Below, in pieces: positions 1 through 8,310 of a DNA stretch of 46,490 nucleotides; within the stretch, counting starts at the first letter, position 1; the number at the start of each line of letters is the position of its first letter. A model generated the notes under the pieces. It was given only the letters and a program-made list of their open reading frames with translations. It ran no database searches and had not been told where the DNA came from. The position numbers were made by a program, and so were the translations under genes. The DNA comes from an uncultured Clostridia bacterium. Its GTDB lineage: Bacteria; Bacillota; Clostridia; Oscillospirales; Acutalibacteraceae. Location of the stretch: positions 1-46,490 of the forward strand of contig CANQGT010000015.1 in the NCBI GenBank assembly GCA_947623505.1, read 5' to 3'.

Positions 1-27
1 CTCTCTTTCTTATCCCCAAAATACGAC

Positions 28-109
28 AAAACCCCTGCTTTTACCTAATCTAAACAGGGGTTCTTTGACAGACTGAAGAGACGTTTTTCTTATTCGGAAA
101 AACGTCTCT
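28..109 (-). terminator. hairpins downstream of rpsI
   Basis: Two inverted repeats follow the rpsI stop on the minus strand. The one at 77-109 has a perfect 12-bp stem (AGAGACGTTTTT) and 9-nt loop but no T-run. The one at 30-62 has an 8-bp stem (AACCCCTG/CAGGGGTT) and, read on the minus strand, is followed by TTTT and more T-rich sequence, so it is the better rho-independent terminator. A looser GCCGCC/GGCGGC pair spans about 127-171. No gene is visible in 1-221. Confidence 0.6.
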
Positions 110-221
110 TATACATATAAATCCGCCGCCTAAAGCGCGAAAAACCGTTATTTTCATTCCGTTTGGCGGCTTCAAAAATCCCGCGAGTAAGGGCTCTGAG
201 CCGACGCGCGAATACCGAAAA

Positions 222-620
222 TTATCTCTTGCTGAACTGAGGAGCGCGACGTGCGGCTTTGAGGCCGTACTTCTTTCTCTCCTTCATACGGGGATCTCTC
301 GTAAGGAATCCCGCCTTTTTGAGCGTCGGGCGGAGCTCTTCGTCATACTGGAGCAGAGCTCTTGAGATACCGTGGCGTATAGCGCCGGCCTGGCCGGTAA
401 CGCCGCCGCCGTTTACACGGCAGACGATATCGAACTTCTCGGCGGTATCCGTAAGATTTAAGGGCTGGCGAACGATGAGCTTGAGAGTTTCAAGGCCGAA
501 ATAATCGTCTATATCCCTTTCGTTTATGGTTATTTTACCCGTGCCGGCGTAAACGCGCACGCGGGCGACGGAGCTCTTTCTTCTGCCCGTGCCGTAGAAA
601 TAAGGATTAGTTTCATACAT
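222..620 (-). CDS. rpsI: 30S ribosomal protein S9 (uS9)
   Basis: The 132-residue product is a full-length S9 of the small ribosomal subunit. The N-terminal [13 protein letters not shown] block, the central [19 protein letters not shown] block and the C-terminal RRAPQFSKR tail that reaches toward the P-site tRNA are all present. The ATG is preceded by AAAGGAGG at 9 nt. It lies 15 bp downstream of rplM, the conserved bacterial pair, and is presumably transcribed from the rplM promoter. Nothing is unusual in length or sequence. Confidence 0.98.
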   Translation of the reverse strand: MYETNPYFYGTGRRKSSVARVRVYAGTGKITINERDIDDYFGLETLKLIVRQPLNLTDTAEKFDIVCRVNGGGVTGQAGAIRHGISRALLQYDEELRPTLKKAGFLTRDPRMKERKKYGLKAARRAPQFSKR

Positions 621-635
621 TGTTCATAACCTCCT

Positions 636-1064
636 TTACATTTCCCAAGCTTCAGGCTTCTGAGCCTCGTGCTTGTGTTCCTCGCCCTTATAGATATGGC
701 ATCTTGTAAGCTGCTTTCTGCCCTGAGTGGTATCCGGTATCATACCCTTTACCGCAAGCCGCATCGCGAAATCGCTCTTTTCTTTAACAAGGGTGCCGTA
801 CTTAACCTCTTTGAGGTTGCCGATGTAGCCCGTGGAATGCTGATAGAGCTTTTTATTGAGCTTATCGCCCGTGAAAACAGCCTTATCGGTGTTTACGATA
901 ATAACGAAATCGCCGCAATCAACGCCGGGTGTGAAAATCGGCTTGTGCTTGCCGCGAAGAAGAACGGCGGCTTCGGCCGCAACTCTGCCGAAGGGCTTGC
1001 CCTGCGCGTCAATAACATACCATTTGCGTTCAACTTCGTCTGCTTTTGGCATAAATGTTGACAT
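636..1064 (-). CDS. rplM: 50S ribosomal protein L13 (uL13)
   Basis: L13 is an early-assembly protein of the large subunit. The frame is open further upstream (to 1124), but the ATG at 1064 is the start: it gives 142 residues, the usual L13 length, and has GGAGG 10 nt upstream. The upstream extension is lysine-rich and overlaps the promoter/leader. Diagnostic L13 stretches are the RKWYVIDAQGKPFGRVA N-terminus, the LRGKHKP block and the C-terminal KGMIPDTTQGR block. First gene of the rplM-rpsI operon. Confidence 0.97.
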   Translation of the reverse strand: MSTFMPKADEVERKWYVIDAQGKPFGRVAAEAAVLLRGKHKPIFTPGVDCGDFVIIVNTDKAVFTGDKLNKKLYQHSTGYIGNLKEVKYGTLVKEKSDFAMRLAVKGMIPDTTQGRKQLTRCHIYKGEEHKHEAQKPEAWEM

Positions 1065-1112
1065 TTTCTTTTTCCTCCGTGAAAATTTATTTACTTTTTT
1101 TAATGCTGTATT

Positions 1113-1141
1113 ATAATAACACAAGATATTTTGCCAGTCAA
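1113..1141 (-). promoter_or_regulatory. sigma-A promoter of rplM-rpsI
   Basis: On the minus strand, TTGACT (1136-1141) and TATTAT (1113-1118) are separated by exactly 17 bp. The predicted start is about 40 nt upstream of the rplM ATG. That leader is short and I could not fold a clear L13 autoregulatory leader in it. Confidence 0.75.
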
Positions 1142-1294
1142 CACCGAATTTAAAATAATCGGGAATATCTCTTTTTTTCTAATCTATTCTTTATTTTTTA
1201 TCGGTTTTTCTTACTTTTAATTTATGAAATACACGAAAAATCAAAGCAAAAATTTTTCGTTTGGCGCCTGCCTGCGCGCGGTTAATCTATTGAA

Positions 1295-1323
1295 TTTACG
1301 GCGCGAATTTGCTAAACTATAAT
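1295..1323 (+). promoter_or_regulatory. promoter of metF-metH operon
   Basis: TTTACG (1295-1300), 17-bp spacer, perfect TATAAT (1318-1323). Transcription would start about 20 nt before the GTG of metF, leaving no room for an S-box/SAM riboswitch, so any control by methionine status would act at this promoter or elsewhere. Confidence 0.7.
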
Positions 1324-1351
1324 CCTACGCAGGGCAAAGGAGGCAGTAGCC

Positions 1352-2218
1352 GTGAAAATATCCGATATTCTTAAAAATAATAAGGTTACCGTTTCGTTTG
1401 AAGTCTTTCCCCCAAAGGAATGGGCAAAAATAGATAACACGCGCAAAGTGGTGCGCGAAATAGCGAAATTAAAGCCGTCGTTTATGAGCGTTACATATGG
1501 CGCCGCGGGCACCAAATCCGGCTTTACTACGGAAATAGCAAACGAAATAAAAAGCTGCGGTATAACGCCGCTTTCTCATCTCACCTGCCTCACCTCAACG
1601 AAGGACAAGGTGACGCAGGTCATAGACGAGTTTAAGGAAAACGGCATTGAAAACATACTCGCGCTGAGAGGCGATATTCCGAACGGTTTCGTTTTCCCGG
1701 ACAAGCGGCATTTCAGCCACGCCTGCGAGCTTGTTGAAATAATTAAGGAACGCGGGGATTTCTGCGTCGGCGGCGCGTGCTATCCCGAAACGCACCCCGA
1801 AAGCAAAAACCGCGTTGAGGATTTGCAATATCTGAAAGAAAAGGTTGATTGCGGGCTCGATTTCATTACAACACAGATGTTTTTCGACAACGGCGTTTTT
1901 TACGATTTTAGGGAAATGTGCGCAATAAAGGGCATAAACGTGCCGATAATCGCAGGGATAATGCCGATAACAAGCGCGAGCTTCATAAAACGCAGCGTGG
2001 AGCTTTCGGGCTGCCGCTTTCCGGAAAAATTCAAAAAGATAATCGAGCGCTTCGGAGGCAGACCGGAGGCGATGAAGCAGGCCGGCATAATCTATGCCGC
2101 CGAGCAGATAATAGACCTTGTGGCAAACGGCCAGAATCATATTCATATTTATGCTATGAACAAGCCCGACGTTGCGAGTTTAATAATGAAGGGACTGTCA
2201 GACATAATAGATGAATAA
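1352..2218 (+). CDS. metF: methylenetetrahydrofolate reductase
   Basis: MetF reduces 5,10-methylene-THF to 5-methyl-THF, the methyl donor for methionine synthase. The 288-residue protein is a standard (beta/alpha)8 bacterial MetF: VSFEVFPPKE with the catalytic Glu near residue 17, a TYGAAG strand, the NILALRGD motif, ACYPETHPES (the flavin/folate loop) and ITTQMFFDN. It starts with GTG, chosen because AAAGGAGG lies 8 nt upstream and the family N-terminus begins there. It overlaps the next gene by 8 bp and leads a complete methyl-transfer operon with metH. Confidence 0.96.
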   Translation: MKISDILKNNKVTVSFEVFPPKEWAKIDNTRKVVREIAKLKPSFMSVTYGAAGTKSGFTTEIANEIKSCGITPLSHLTCLTSTKDKVTQVIDEFKENGIENILALRGDIPNGFVFPDKRHFSHACELVEIIKERGDFCVGGACYPETHPESKNRVEDLQYLKEKVDCGLDFITTQMFFDNGVFYDFREMCAIKGINVPIIAGIMPITSASFIKRSVELSGCRFPEKFKKIIERFGGRPEAMKQAGIIYAAEQIIDLVANGQNHIHIYAMNKPDVASLIMKGLSDIIDE

Positions 2219-2771
2219 AGAGGAAATCCTGCGCTATATGCGTGCCGGGAGCAGACTTGACGACAAAGCGGTTTCGGCTCTTGTGGACGAGACCGTTGAG
2301 CTGATAGAGAAAACCGTTCGGCCGAAAAGCCTTTTCAGGGTGTTTGACTGCGCCGTAACGGAAAACGAGCTGATAATCGGCGGCGTTATATTCAAAAGCG
2401 CCCGCCTCGCGGAAAATTTGGCGGGCTGCGAAAAGGTCGCCGTGCTTGCCGCGACTCTCGGCACGGAGGGAGACAGGCTGCTTAGAGCCTGCTCCGGAGA
2501 AAGCGCCCGCCTCGCGGCAATGCAGGCGGCTCTCGCCGCGAAGACGGAGGAAATCTGCGACGCGGCGCAGCGCGCGATTGAGAAAAATTACGGAGTTAAA
2601 ACAAGAAGCAGATTTTCACCCGGTTATTACGACCTTGATATTTCGGAGCAGAAAAAGCTGTTTTCCCTTGTTGACATAACGAAAAGATGCGGTATTACTC
2701 TTACGGATACGTTTCAGATGATACCTACCAAATCCGTTACCGCTTTTGTGGGGATTGAAAATGAGAATTGA
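2211..2771 (+). CDS. methionine synthase reactivation-domain protein (stand-alone)
   Basis: The 186-residue protein corresponds to the C-terminal AdoMet-binding reactivation domain that in E. coli is fused to MetH. The signature is in its second half: RSRFSPGYYDLDISEQKKLF (compare the RxxPGYxxxPDH block) followed by GITLTDTFQMIPTKSVTAFVG (compare the GIxLTESxAMxPxxSVSG block). The N-terminal half is helical. By family knowledge it would reductively methylate cob(II)alamin on MetH. It overlaps metF by 8 bp and metH by 11 bp, so translation is probably coupled, which fits a partner needed in stoichiometric amounts. Confidence 0.85.
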   Translation: MNKEEILRYMRAGSRLDDKAVSALVDETVELIEKTVRPKSLFRVFDCAVTENELIIGGVIFKSARLAENLAGCEKVAVLAATLGTEGDRLLRACSGESARLAAMQAALAAKTEEICDAAQRAIEKNYGVKTRSRFSPGYYDLDISEQKKLFSLVDITKRCGITLTDTFQMIPTKSVTAFVGIENEN

Positions 2772-5079
2772 GTTTTTTGACGGGAGCATGGGAACTATGC
2801 TCCAATCGGCTGGGCTGAAGGCGGGAGAACTGCCGGAGCTTCTCAATATTACAGACGAAGAAAAGGTGCTTGCCGTTCACAGGGCATACGCCGCGCTCGG
2901 CTGCGACTTTATAACAACAAACACCTTCGGCGCGAACAGTCTTAAAATGAGCAACTGTGACGAAGTAATAAGAAAAGGCGTTGAACTCGCGGGGCGTATG
3001 GGAAAAAAGGTTGCGCTCGACATAGGTCCCACGGGAAAACTGCTTAAACCGATGGGCGATCTTGATTTTGAAGAGGCTGTTGAAATTTTTTCGCAGGTGA
3101 TAAGGGCGGGAAAAGACGGCTCCGACATTGTGCTTATTGAGACGATGGGCGACGTTTACGAAATAAAAGCCGCCGTGCTCGCGGCAAAGGAAAATTGCGA
3201 TCTTCCCGTTTTCGTTACAATGATTTTCGACGAAAACGGCAGACTTCTCACGGGCGCGGACGTAAAAACGGCGGTGACCGTGCTTGAGGGTCTCGGCGTT
3301 GACGCGATAGGCTTTAACTGCGGGCTCGGCCCGAAACAGATGATTCCGCTTGTTGAGGAAATGCGCAGGTGGACAAGCCTGCCGATCATCGTTCAGCCAA
3401 ACGCCGGCTTGCCCGAAAGCGTTGACGGAAACACGGTTTACAATGTTTCGCCCGATGAATTTGCCGAATGTATTGAAAAAATAGCCCGCCTCGGCGTTTC
3501 GTTTCTCGGCGGCTGCTGCGGCACAACGCCGGAGCATATTGAAAAGATGATTTCCGCCTGCTCCGATATTCCTGCCGATATTCCGCCGAAAAAAAGTTTT
3601 AGCCTTGTTTCGTCCTACAGCGAAACTGTTGAGCTCGGAAAGAAGCCCGTTATGATAGGCGAAAGAATAAATCCCACCGGAAAAAAGCTGCTTAAAGAGG
3701 CGCTTCGCAGAAACGACATTGACTTTATCGTGAGAGAGGGCGTTGCCCAAAGGGACGCCGGCGCGCATATTCTTGACGTAAACTGCGGCCTCCCCGAAAT
3801 CAACGAGGAAAAAATGCTTAAACGCGCCGTATTCTCGCTTCAGAGCGTGCTGCCGACTCCGCTTCAGATAGACACCTCCGATACCGCCGCGCTTGAGGGG
3901 GCCGTGCGTATTTACAACGGCAAGCCGATGATAAACTCGGTAAACGGCAAAGAGGAGAATATGCGGGCGGTTTTCCCGATTGCCAAAAAATACGGGGCGG
4001 TTACCGTGTGCCTTTGCCTTGATGAAAACGGAATACCGGAAACGGCGCAAGGCAGAATAGAGATCGCCGAAAAAATAATCAACACCGCCGCCCGATACGG
4101 CATAGAGAAAAAAGACCTTATTGTAGACGCTCTGACAATGACGGTGAGCACCGATAAAAACAACGCGGCAAAAACGCTGGAGGCCGTAAAATACATTCGC
4201 GAAACGCTCGGTGTAAACACCGTTCTCGGCGTTTCAAACGTTTCGTTCGGCCTGCCGGAGAGAGACGCCGTAAACTCCGCGTTTTTCACCCTCGCTCTTC
4301 AAAACGGGCTTTCGGCGGGGATAATAAATCCGCTGTCAAAATCAATGACAAACGCCTATCTCGCTTATAACGCGCTGGCGGGGCTTGACGATAACTGCGC
4401 GGAATATATAGCCGGAGTTTCCGCATTCGAGCAGGCCGCCGTGCGGGAAACGGACGTTTCGCTTCGCACGGCTGTAATAAAAGGAATGAAAGACGGCGCG
4501 GCCGCCTGCGCGCGCAAACTGCTTGAAACAAGCGAACCCCTTGACGTGATAAACGGGCATATCGTTCCCGCGCTTGACTTTGTCGGCGCGGAATTTGAAG
4601 CAAACAGGCTTTTTCTTCCCCAGCTTCTTATGAGCGCCGACGCGGCAAAAGCGGCGTTTGACGTGATAAGAGAAAAGCTGATTCTTTCGGGCTCCGATGA
4701 AAAGAGCGAAAATAAAATAATACTCGCCACCGTTCACGGCGACATTCACGATATAGGAAAAAATATCGTAAAGGCTCTGCTTTCAAATTACGGCTTTGAC
4801 GTAATAGACCTCGGAAAAGACGTGCCCGAGGAAAGCGTTGTAAACGCCGTTAAAGAAACGGGAGCGAAATTGGTGGGGCTTTCCGCTCTTATGACCACCA
4901 CCGTGCCCGCGATGGAGCGCACAATCAAACTGCTGCACGAGCAGACGGACGCGGCCGTTTTTGTCGGCGGGGCGGTGCTTACAAAAACTTACGCCGATAT
5001 GATAGGAGCCGACAAATATACCAAAGACGCGATGGAAAGCGTAAGATTCGCCAAAGAATTTTTCTCGCAAAACAAATAA
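2761..5079 (+). CDS. metH: cobalamin-dependent methionine synthase lacking the reactivation domain
   Basis: Transfers a methyl group from 5-methyl-THF to homocysteine via methylcobalamin. In the 772-residue form the modules are: homocysteine/zinc barrel (1-280; Zn ligands C187 in FNCGLG and C252/C253 in GGCCGTT), pterin barrel (about 295-560), B12 cap helices (about 580-655) and the B12 Rossmann domain (about 656-772) with the DxHxxG motif D661-H663-G666 supplying the lower-axial His. The reactivation domain is absent and is encoded by the preceding gene. A GTG at 2746 would add five residues, but the ATG at 2761 gives the canonical start (IEFFDGSMGTML) with GGGG 7-8 nt upstream. Confidence 0.95.
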   Translation: MRIEFFDGSMGTMLQSAGLKAGELPELLNITDEEKVLAVHRAYAALGCDFITTNTFGANSLKMSNCDEVIRKGVELAGRMGKKVALDIGPTGKLLKPMGDLDFEEAVEIFSQVIRAGKDGSDIVLIETMGDVYEIKAAVLAAKENCDLPVFVTMIFDENGRLLTGADVKTAVTVLEGLGVDAIGFNCGLGPKQMIPLVEEMRRWTSLPIIVQPNAGLPESVDGNTVYNVSPDEFAECIEKIARLGVSFLGGCCGTTPEHIEKMISACSDIPADIPPKKSFSLVSSYSETVELGKKPVMIGERINPTGKKLLKEALRRNDIDFIVREGVAQRDAGAHILDVNCGLPEINEEKMLKRAVFSLQSVLPTPLQIDTSDTAALEGAVRIYNGKPMINSVNGKEENMRAVFPIAKKYGAVTVCLCLDENGIPETAQGRIEIAEKIINTAARYGIEKKDLIVDALTMTVSTDKNNAAKTLEAVKYIRETLGVNTVLGVSNVSFGLPERDAVNSAFFTLALQNGLSAGIINPLSKSMTNAYLAYNALAGLDDNCAEYIAGVSAFEQAAVRETDVSLRTAVIKGMKDGAAACARKLLETSEPLDVINGHIVPALDFVGAEFEANRLFLPQLLMSADAAKAAFDVIREKLILSGSDEKSENKIILATVHGDIHDIGKNIVKALLSNYGFDVIDLGKDVPEESVVNAVKETGAKLVGLSALMTTTVPAMERTIKLLHEQTDAAVFVGGAVLTKTYADMIGADKYTKDAMESVRFAKEFFSQNK

Positions 5080-5114
5080 AACGGTTATCTCGGACGACGA
5101 CCGCGAACATAAGC

Positions 5115-5147
5115 AAAACCTCCACGATACAAATCGCGGAGGTTTTT
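5115..5147 (+). terminator. rho-independent terminator of metF-metH operon
   Basis: AAAACCTCC (5115-5123) pairs with GGAGGTTTT (5138-5146), with CGA/TCG pairing extending the stem inward, followed by a T-run. It lies 36 bp after the metH stop. Confidence 0.85.
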
Positions 5148-5152
5148 TCATT

Positions 5153-5433
5153 TATAGCTGAGGAGAGTCGAACCCGATAAGTCCCACGGCGGTTCTTTTT
5201 GGTTATTTTTCCCCTTTTCTTCTTGGCGGGCGCCAGCCCGCCTGCACCGAAAAAAGCAAAAATCCCTCAAAAACTCCTCGCCGTGGGATTCTAAGCAGTT
5301 TTTGCGGTGAGGATTTTTGCAAAGACAATGAAAACACCGAAGTCAATACTTGCGTATTGACAAGGGGTTTGAAGCAGTATTTGCGTAAATAAGCCCGCAA
5401 AAACCTTATTGTGTTCGACTCCCCTCAGCTATA
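5153..5433. mobile_element. 281-bp MITE-like element with 21-bp terminal inverted repeats
   Basis: 5153-5173 and 5413-5433 are inverted repeats of each other at 20 of 21 positions, starting TATAGCTGAGG and ending GTCGAAC. Both ends begin with TA, as expected for a TA target duplication of Tc1/IS630-type transposases. The inside is rich in secondary structure: TCCCACGGCG (5182-5191) pairs with CGCCGTGGGA (5279-5288), GGCGGGC/GCCCGCC forms a tight hairpin at about 5225-5242, and TCAATAC/GTATTGA another near 5342-5359. AAGCAGTTTTTGCG and AAGCAGTATTTGCG are internal direct repeats. No transposase is encoded; a 65-codon minus frame (5203-5400) is an incidental reading of the element. It occupies most of the 413-bp gap between metH and the next gene. 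Confidence 0.7.
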
Positions 5434-5492
5434 GTTTTGCTTACACAAACCGCCCGAAAGCGGGCGCAAGCCTTTGTCAACAGATAAGCGTA

Positions 5493-6791
5493 TTATTCCT
5501 CGGTGCTTTCGCCGTCGGCGTTACCGCCGTCCTGCGGCTGAGCATCGGGAGCATTGCTTTCTCCGTCGGGCTGCGGAGATGTAGGCGGAGTGTAATATTC
5601 ATCCGCCGGTTCGTCGGAAGGCGCGGCGCTCGGCTGAGCATCGGGAGCGTTGTTTTCTGCGTCGGTCTGCGGAGATGCAGGCGGTGTGTAATATTCACCC
5701 GCCGGTTCGTCGGAAGGCGCGGCGTCCGGCTGAGCGGCATACGGCGTGTAAGTCTGCCCGTAAGGCCGCGTCGCGTCGGCATTTTCGGGGCGGTAAAACG
5801 CTTCGTCAACAGGTCTTTGAACGGGAGTCCACGCCGGTTCGTTTTCCTGACGGCTCTCGCCCTCGAAATTAGGATCCACTTTATTCGGAACTCCGTTAGC
5901 ATGCGCGTATTTCGCTAATCTCTGCGCGTCCGAAAGGAAATCGTCCTCGGTAACTCTGCCCTGCTGAATGGCGCGCAGGCGGAAGTTTTCGTAATACAGC
6001 GCGTTTGTCAGCTCGAAATACGGGGTTACATAAATTATCGGGAAAATGAAAATGCAAAGAAACGCCCATGGAATAAAGCTGAGGTTCATCAAAAACAGCT
6101 CAAAACGGTTTCCTTTTATTATCTTCTTGCTGAGTTTTATTGATTCCCACGCCGAAAGCTCTGGATAATCGCACATTATCTGATAGGCGAAATACGCGCT
6201 GTAGGAAAAGATTATTCCGGGAATTATAAACAAAAGCGAAAGGAGGCCGGTGATAAGCCCCATAAGGAAAACGAGCCAAACCTTTTTGAGATAATTTACC
6301 TTAAATGCTTCTTTGAAAACAGTTTTGACGCCGCCGTCCAGCTCAAACCTTTTGCCCCTTATATAGAGAACGAAAAATCCCGCGAGAGCAACGTTCAGCG
6401 GAGCCAAAAATATGGAGGCAATGTAAACTAAGTCTGAAAGAAAACTCATAGCGGCACTGCCGATTATCACGGTTGAGGCTCCCGATGCCGAAGGCGAAAG
6501 GCTTTGAGTTTCAAGGGAAGTATTTATTTTCCCGAAATTGAAAAACGCTTCTCCGTCATCATCAAAATAGAAATCCTCAAAAGGATCTTCGTCAAAATTT
6601 TCGCCGCCGCCGTAATTTCCTACGGTGTTTTTTAACATTTCGGCATAATTTTTTAAGGTTATCCCGCTCACAAGCGACGCGGCCGCGCCCGAGACTATAG
6701 AAACGACCAGCCCGATTATAAAGAGCTTAAAGACGTTTCCTTTAAGAATTTCCTTGGCCTGCTTTTTAATAAGCGATCTTTTTAGATACAT
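5493..6791 (-). CDS. DUF975-type multi-pass membrane protein with disordered repeat tail
   Basis: The 432-residue protein begins MYLKRSLIKKQAKEILKGN, typical of the DUF975 family, followed by hydrophobic segments near residues 20-45, 105-150, 170-205 and 230-265. After about residue 290 it becomes a hydrophilic Pro/Asp/Glu-rich tail. Within the tail a block of about 35 residues containing SAAPSDEPA-EYYTPP-SPQ is repeated almost exactly twice. The function of this family is not established. It starts 17 bp after the glyQS stop on the same strand with GGAGGG at the right distance, so it is probably cotranscribed with glyQS. Confidence 0.75.
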   Translation of the reverse strand: MYLKRSLIKKQAKEILKGNVFKLFIIGLVVSIVSGAAASLVSGITLKNYAEMLKNTVGNYGGGENFDEDPFEDFYFDDDGEAFFNFGKINTSLETQSLSPSASGASTVIIGSAAMSFLSDLVYIASIFLAPLNVALAGFFVLYIRGKRFELDGGVKTVFKEAFKVNYLKKVWLVFLMGLITGLLSLLFIIPGIIFSYSAYFAYQIMCDYPELSAWESIKLSKKIIKGNRFELFLMNLSFIPWAFLCIFIFPIIYVTPYFELTNALYYENFRLRAIQQGRVTEDDFLSDAQRLAKYAHANGVPNKVDPNFEGESRQENEPAWTPVQRPVDEAFYRPENADATRPYGQTYTPYAAQPDAAPSDEPAGEYYTPPASPQTDAENNAPDAQPSAAPSDEPADEYYTPPTSPQPDGESNAPDAQPQDGGNADGESTEE

Positions 6792-6808
6792 AACAATCCC
6801 TCCGTAAA

Positions 6809-8191
6809 TTAAAATTCAAGTTTGTTTTCTATAAACGATTCAAGCTCGGCTATCGGTATCCTAACCTGCTCCATTGTGTCCCTGTCTCTTACGGTTACGC
6901 AGTTGTCCTCTGCGGAATCGAAATCATACGTTATGCAATACGGCGTTCCTATCTCGTCCTGACGGCGGTAACGCTTGCCTATCGAGCCGGCGTCGTCGTA
7001 ATCCACATTGAATTTTTTGGAAAGCCCGTCGAATATCTCCGCCGCCTGCTCGCCGAGTTTTTTGGAAAGGGGAAGCACCGCCGCCTTGAACGGGGCGAGA
7101 GCGGGGTGGAAGTGCATAACTATGCGGCTGTCGTTCTTCGCCTCGTCGATAACCTCCTCGTCATACGCCTCGGTTATTACCGCGAGGAAAAGCCTTTCCA
7201 CACCGAGAGACGGTTCAATTACATACGGAACGTATTTTTCGTTTTTCTCCTGATCGAAATACTCAAGATTTTTGCCGCTCGTCTTGATATGCCGGGTGAG
7301 GTCGTAATCCGTTCTGTCCGCAACGCCCCAAAGCTCGCCCCAGCCGAACGGAAACAGATATTCAAAATCCGTGGTGGCCTTTGAATAGAAGCAGAGCTCC
7401 TCGGGAGAATGATCCCTCAGCCTGAGGTTTTCGGGACTGATATTGAGTGAATAAAGCCAATCGCGGCAGAAAGAACGCCAATAATCGAACCATTCAAGAT
7501 CGGTGCCGGGCTTGCAGAAAAACTCAAGCTCCATCTGCTCAAATTCCCTGACCCGGAAAATAAATTTACCCGGCGTTATTTCGTTGCGGAAGGATTTGCC
7601 GATCTGAGCCACGCCGAAAGGTATCTTTTTTCTCGTTGTTCTCTGAACGTTCGCGAAGTTCACGAAAATGCCCTGAGCCGTTTCGGGGCGGAGATATATC
7701 TCGTCTTTACTGTCTTCCGTAACGCCCTGAAACGTTTTAAACATAAGATTAAACTGCCTTATATCGGTAAAATTGCAGGCTCCGCAGTTCGGGCAAGGAA
7801 TATTATGCTCTCTTATATATGCCGCCATTTCCTCGTTTGACCAGCCCGAAACGTTTGTGCCGTCGAAATTTTCGATAAGATCGTCGGCTCTGTGGCGCGT
7901 TTTGCATTCGCAGCAATCCATAAGCGGATCGGAAAAACCGCCCAGATGGCCGGAGGCAACCCAGGTTTGAGGATTCATCAGAATGGCGGAATCCAAGCCT
8001 ACGTTATACTTGTTTTCCTGAATGAATTTTTTTCGCCACGCTCTTTTGATATTCTCCTTGAGCTCAACACCGAGAGGGCCGTAATCCCAGGTGTTCGCGA
8101 GGCCGCCGTAAATTTCCGAACCCGCGTAAACAAACCCCCGGCCTTTGCAAAGAGCCACAAGAGCGTCAAGTGATTTTTCCGTGTTCTTCAT
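6809..8191 (-). CDS. glyQS: glycine--tRNA ligase, homodimeric type
   Basis: The 460-residue class II synthetase charges tRNA-Gly. The N-terminal [23 protein letters not shown] block and the motif 2 region ([21 protein letters not shown]) identify the single-chain, archaeal/eukaryotic-like homodimer rather than the alpha/beta tetramer. A Cys-rich insertion (CCECKTRH ... CPNCGACNF) probably binds zinc. Motif 3 is [13 protein letters not shown], and the C-terminal anticodon-binding domain ends near the stop. The ATG has GGAGG 8 nt upstream. Its own promoter lies immediately upstream. Confidence 0.97.
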   Translation of the reverse strand: MKNTEKSLDALVALCKGRGFVYAGSEIYGGLANTWDYGPLGVELKENIKRAWRKKFIQENKYNVGLDSAILMNPQTWVASGHLGGFSDPLMDCCECKTRHRADDLIENFDGTNVSGWSNEEMAAYIREHNIPCPNCGACNFTDIRQFNLMFKTFQGVTEDSKDEIYLRPETAQGIFVNFANVQRTTRKKIPFGVAQIGKSFRNEITPGKFIFRVREFEQMELEFFCKPGTDLEWFDYWRSFCRDWLYSLNISPENLRLRDHSPEELCFYSKATTDFEYLFPFGWGELWGVADRTDYDLTRHIKTSGKNLEYFDQEKNEKYVPYVIEPSLGVERLFLAVITEAYDEEVIDEAKNDSRIVMHFHPALAPFKAAVLPLSKKLGEQAAEIFDGLSKKFNVDYDDAGSIGKRYRRQDEIGTPYCITYDFDSAEDNCVTVRDRDTMEQVRIPIAELESFIENKLEF

Positions 8192-8227
8192 AAAATTTCC
8201 TCCGCGTTTATTATAAAAATATATTAT

Positions 8228-8256
8228 ATCTTACCATATTATAGTGAAAAGGTCAA
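8228..8256 (-). promoter_or_regulatory. promoter of glyQS
   Basis: Minus strand: TTGACC (8251-8256), 17 bp, TAAGAT (8228-8233). The 5' UTR would be about 30 nt, so there is no T-box leader. Confidence 0.6.
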
Positions 8257-8268
8257 CACAACCGCGTT

Positions 8269-8300
8269 GCGGATTTTCATCGAAAAAAGATAAAATCCGC
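8269..8300 (-). terminator. hairpin downstream of GH25 gene
   Basis: A 12-13 bp near-perfect stem (GCGGATTTTCATC / GATAAAATCCGC) lies 11 bp after the GH25 stop. There is no T-run on the minus side, so it may stabilise the 3' end rather than terminate on its own. Confidence 0.45.
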
Positions 8301-8310
8301 CGCGCGGCGC

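Noticed and set aside
1065-1112. L13 autoregulatory leader of rplM
   Set aside because: The leader is only about 40 nt and I could not draw a convincing conserved fold.
1125-1351. SAM riboswitch upstream of metF
   Set aside because: A good promoter lies about 35 bp before the start, so no leader of sufficient length exists; no S-box core was seen.
2737-4050. 437-codon minus-strand open frame
   Set aside because: It lies wholly antisense to metH, has no ribosome-binding site and a low-complexity composition; a shadow of high-GC third positions.
5203-5400. 65-codon minus-strand frame in the MITE-like element
   Set aside because: It is explained by the element's hairpins and repeats, with no ribosome-binding site; likely a recurring spurious annotation.
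8192-8310. T-box leader for glyQS
   Set aside because: Only about 30 nt separate the predicted transcription start from the ATG, and the whole gap is 119 bp.
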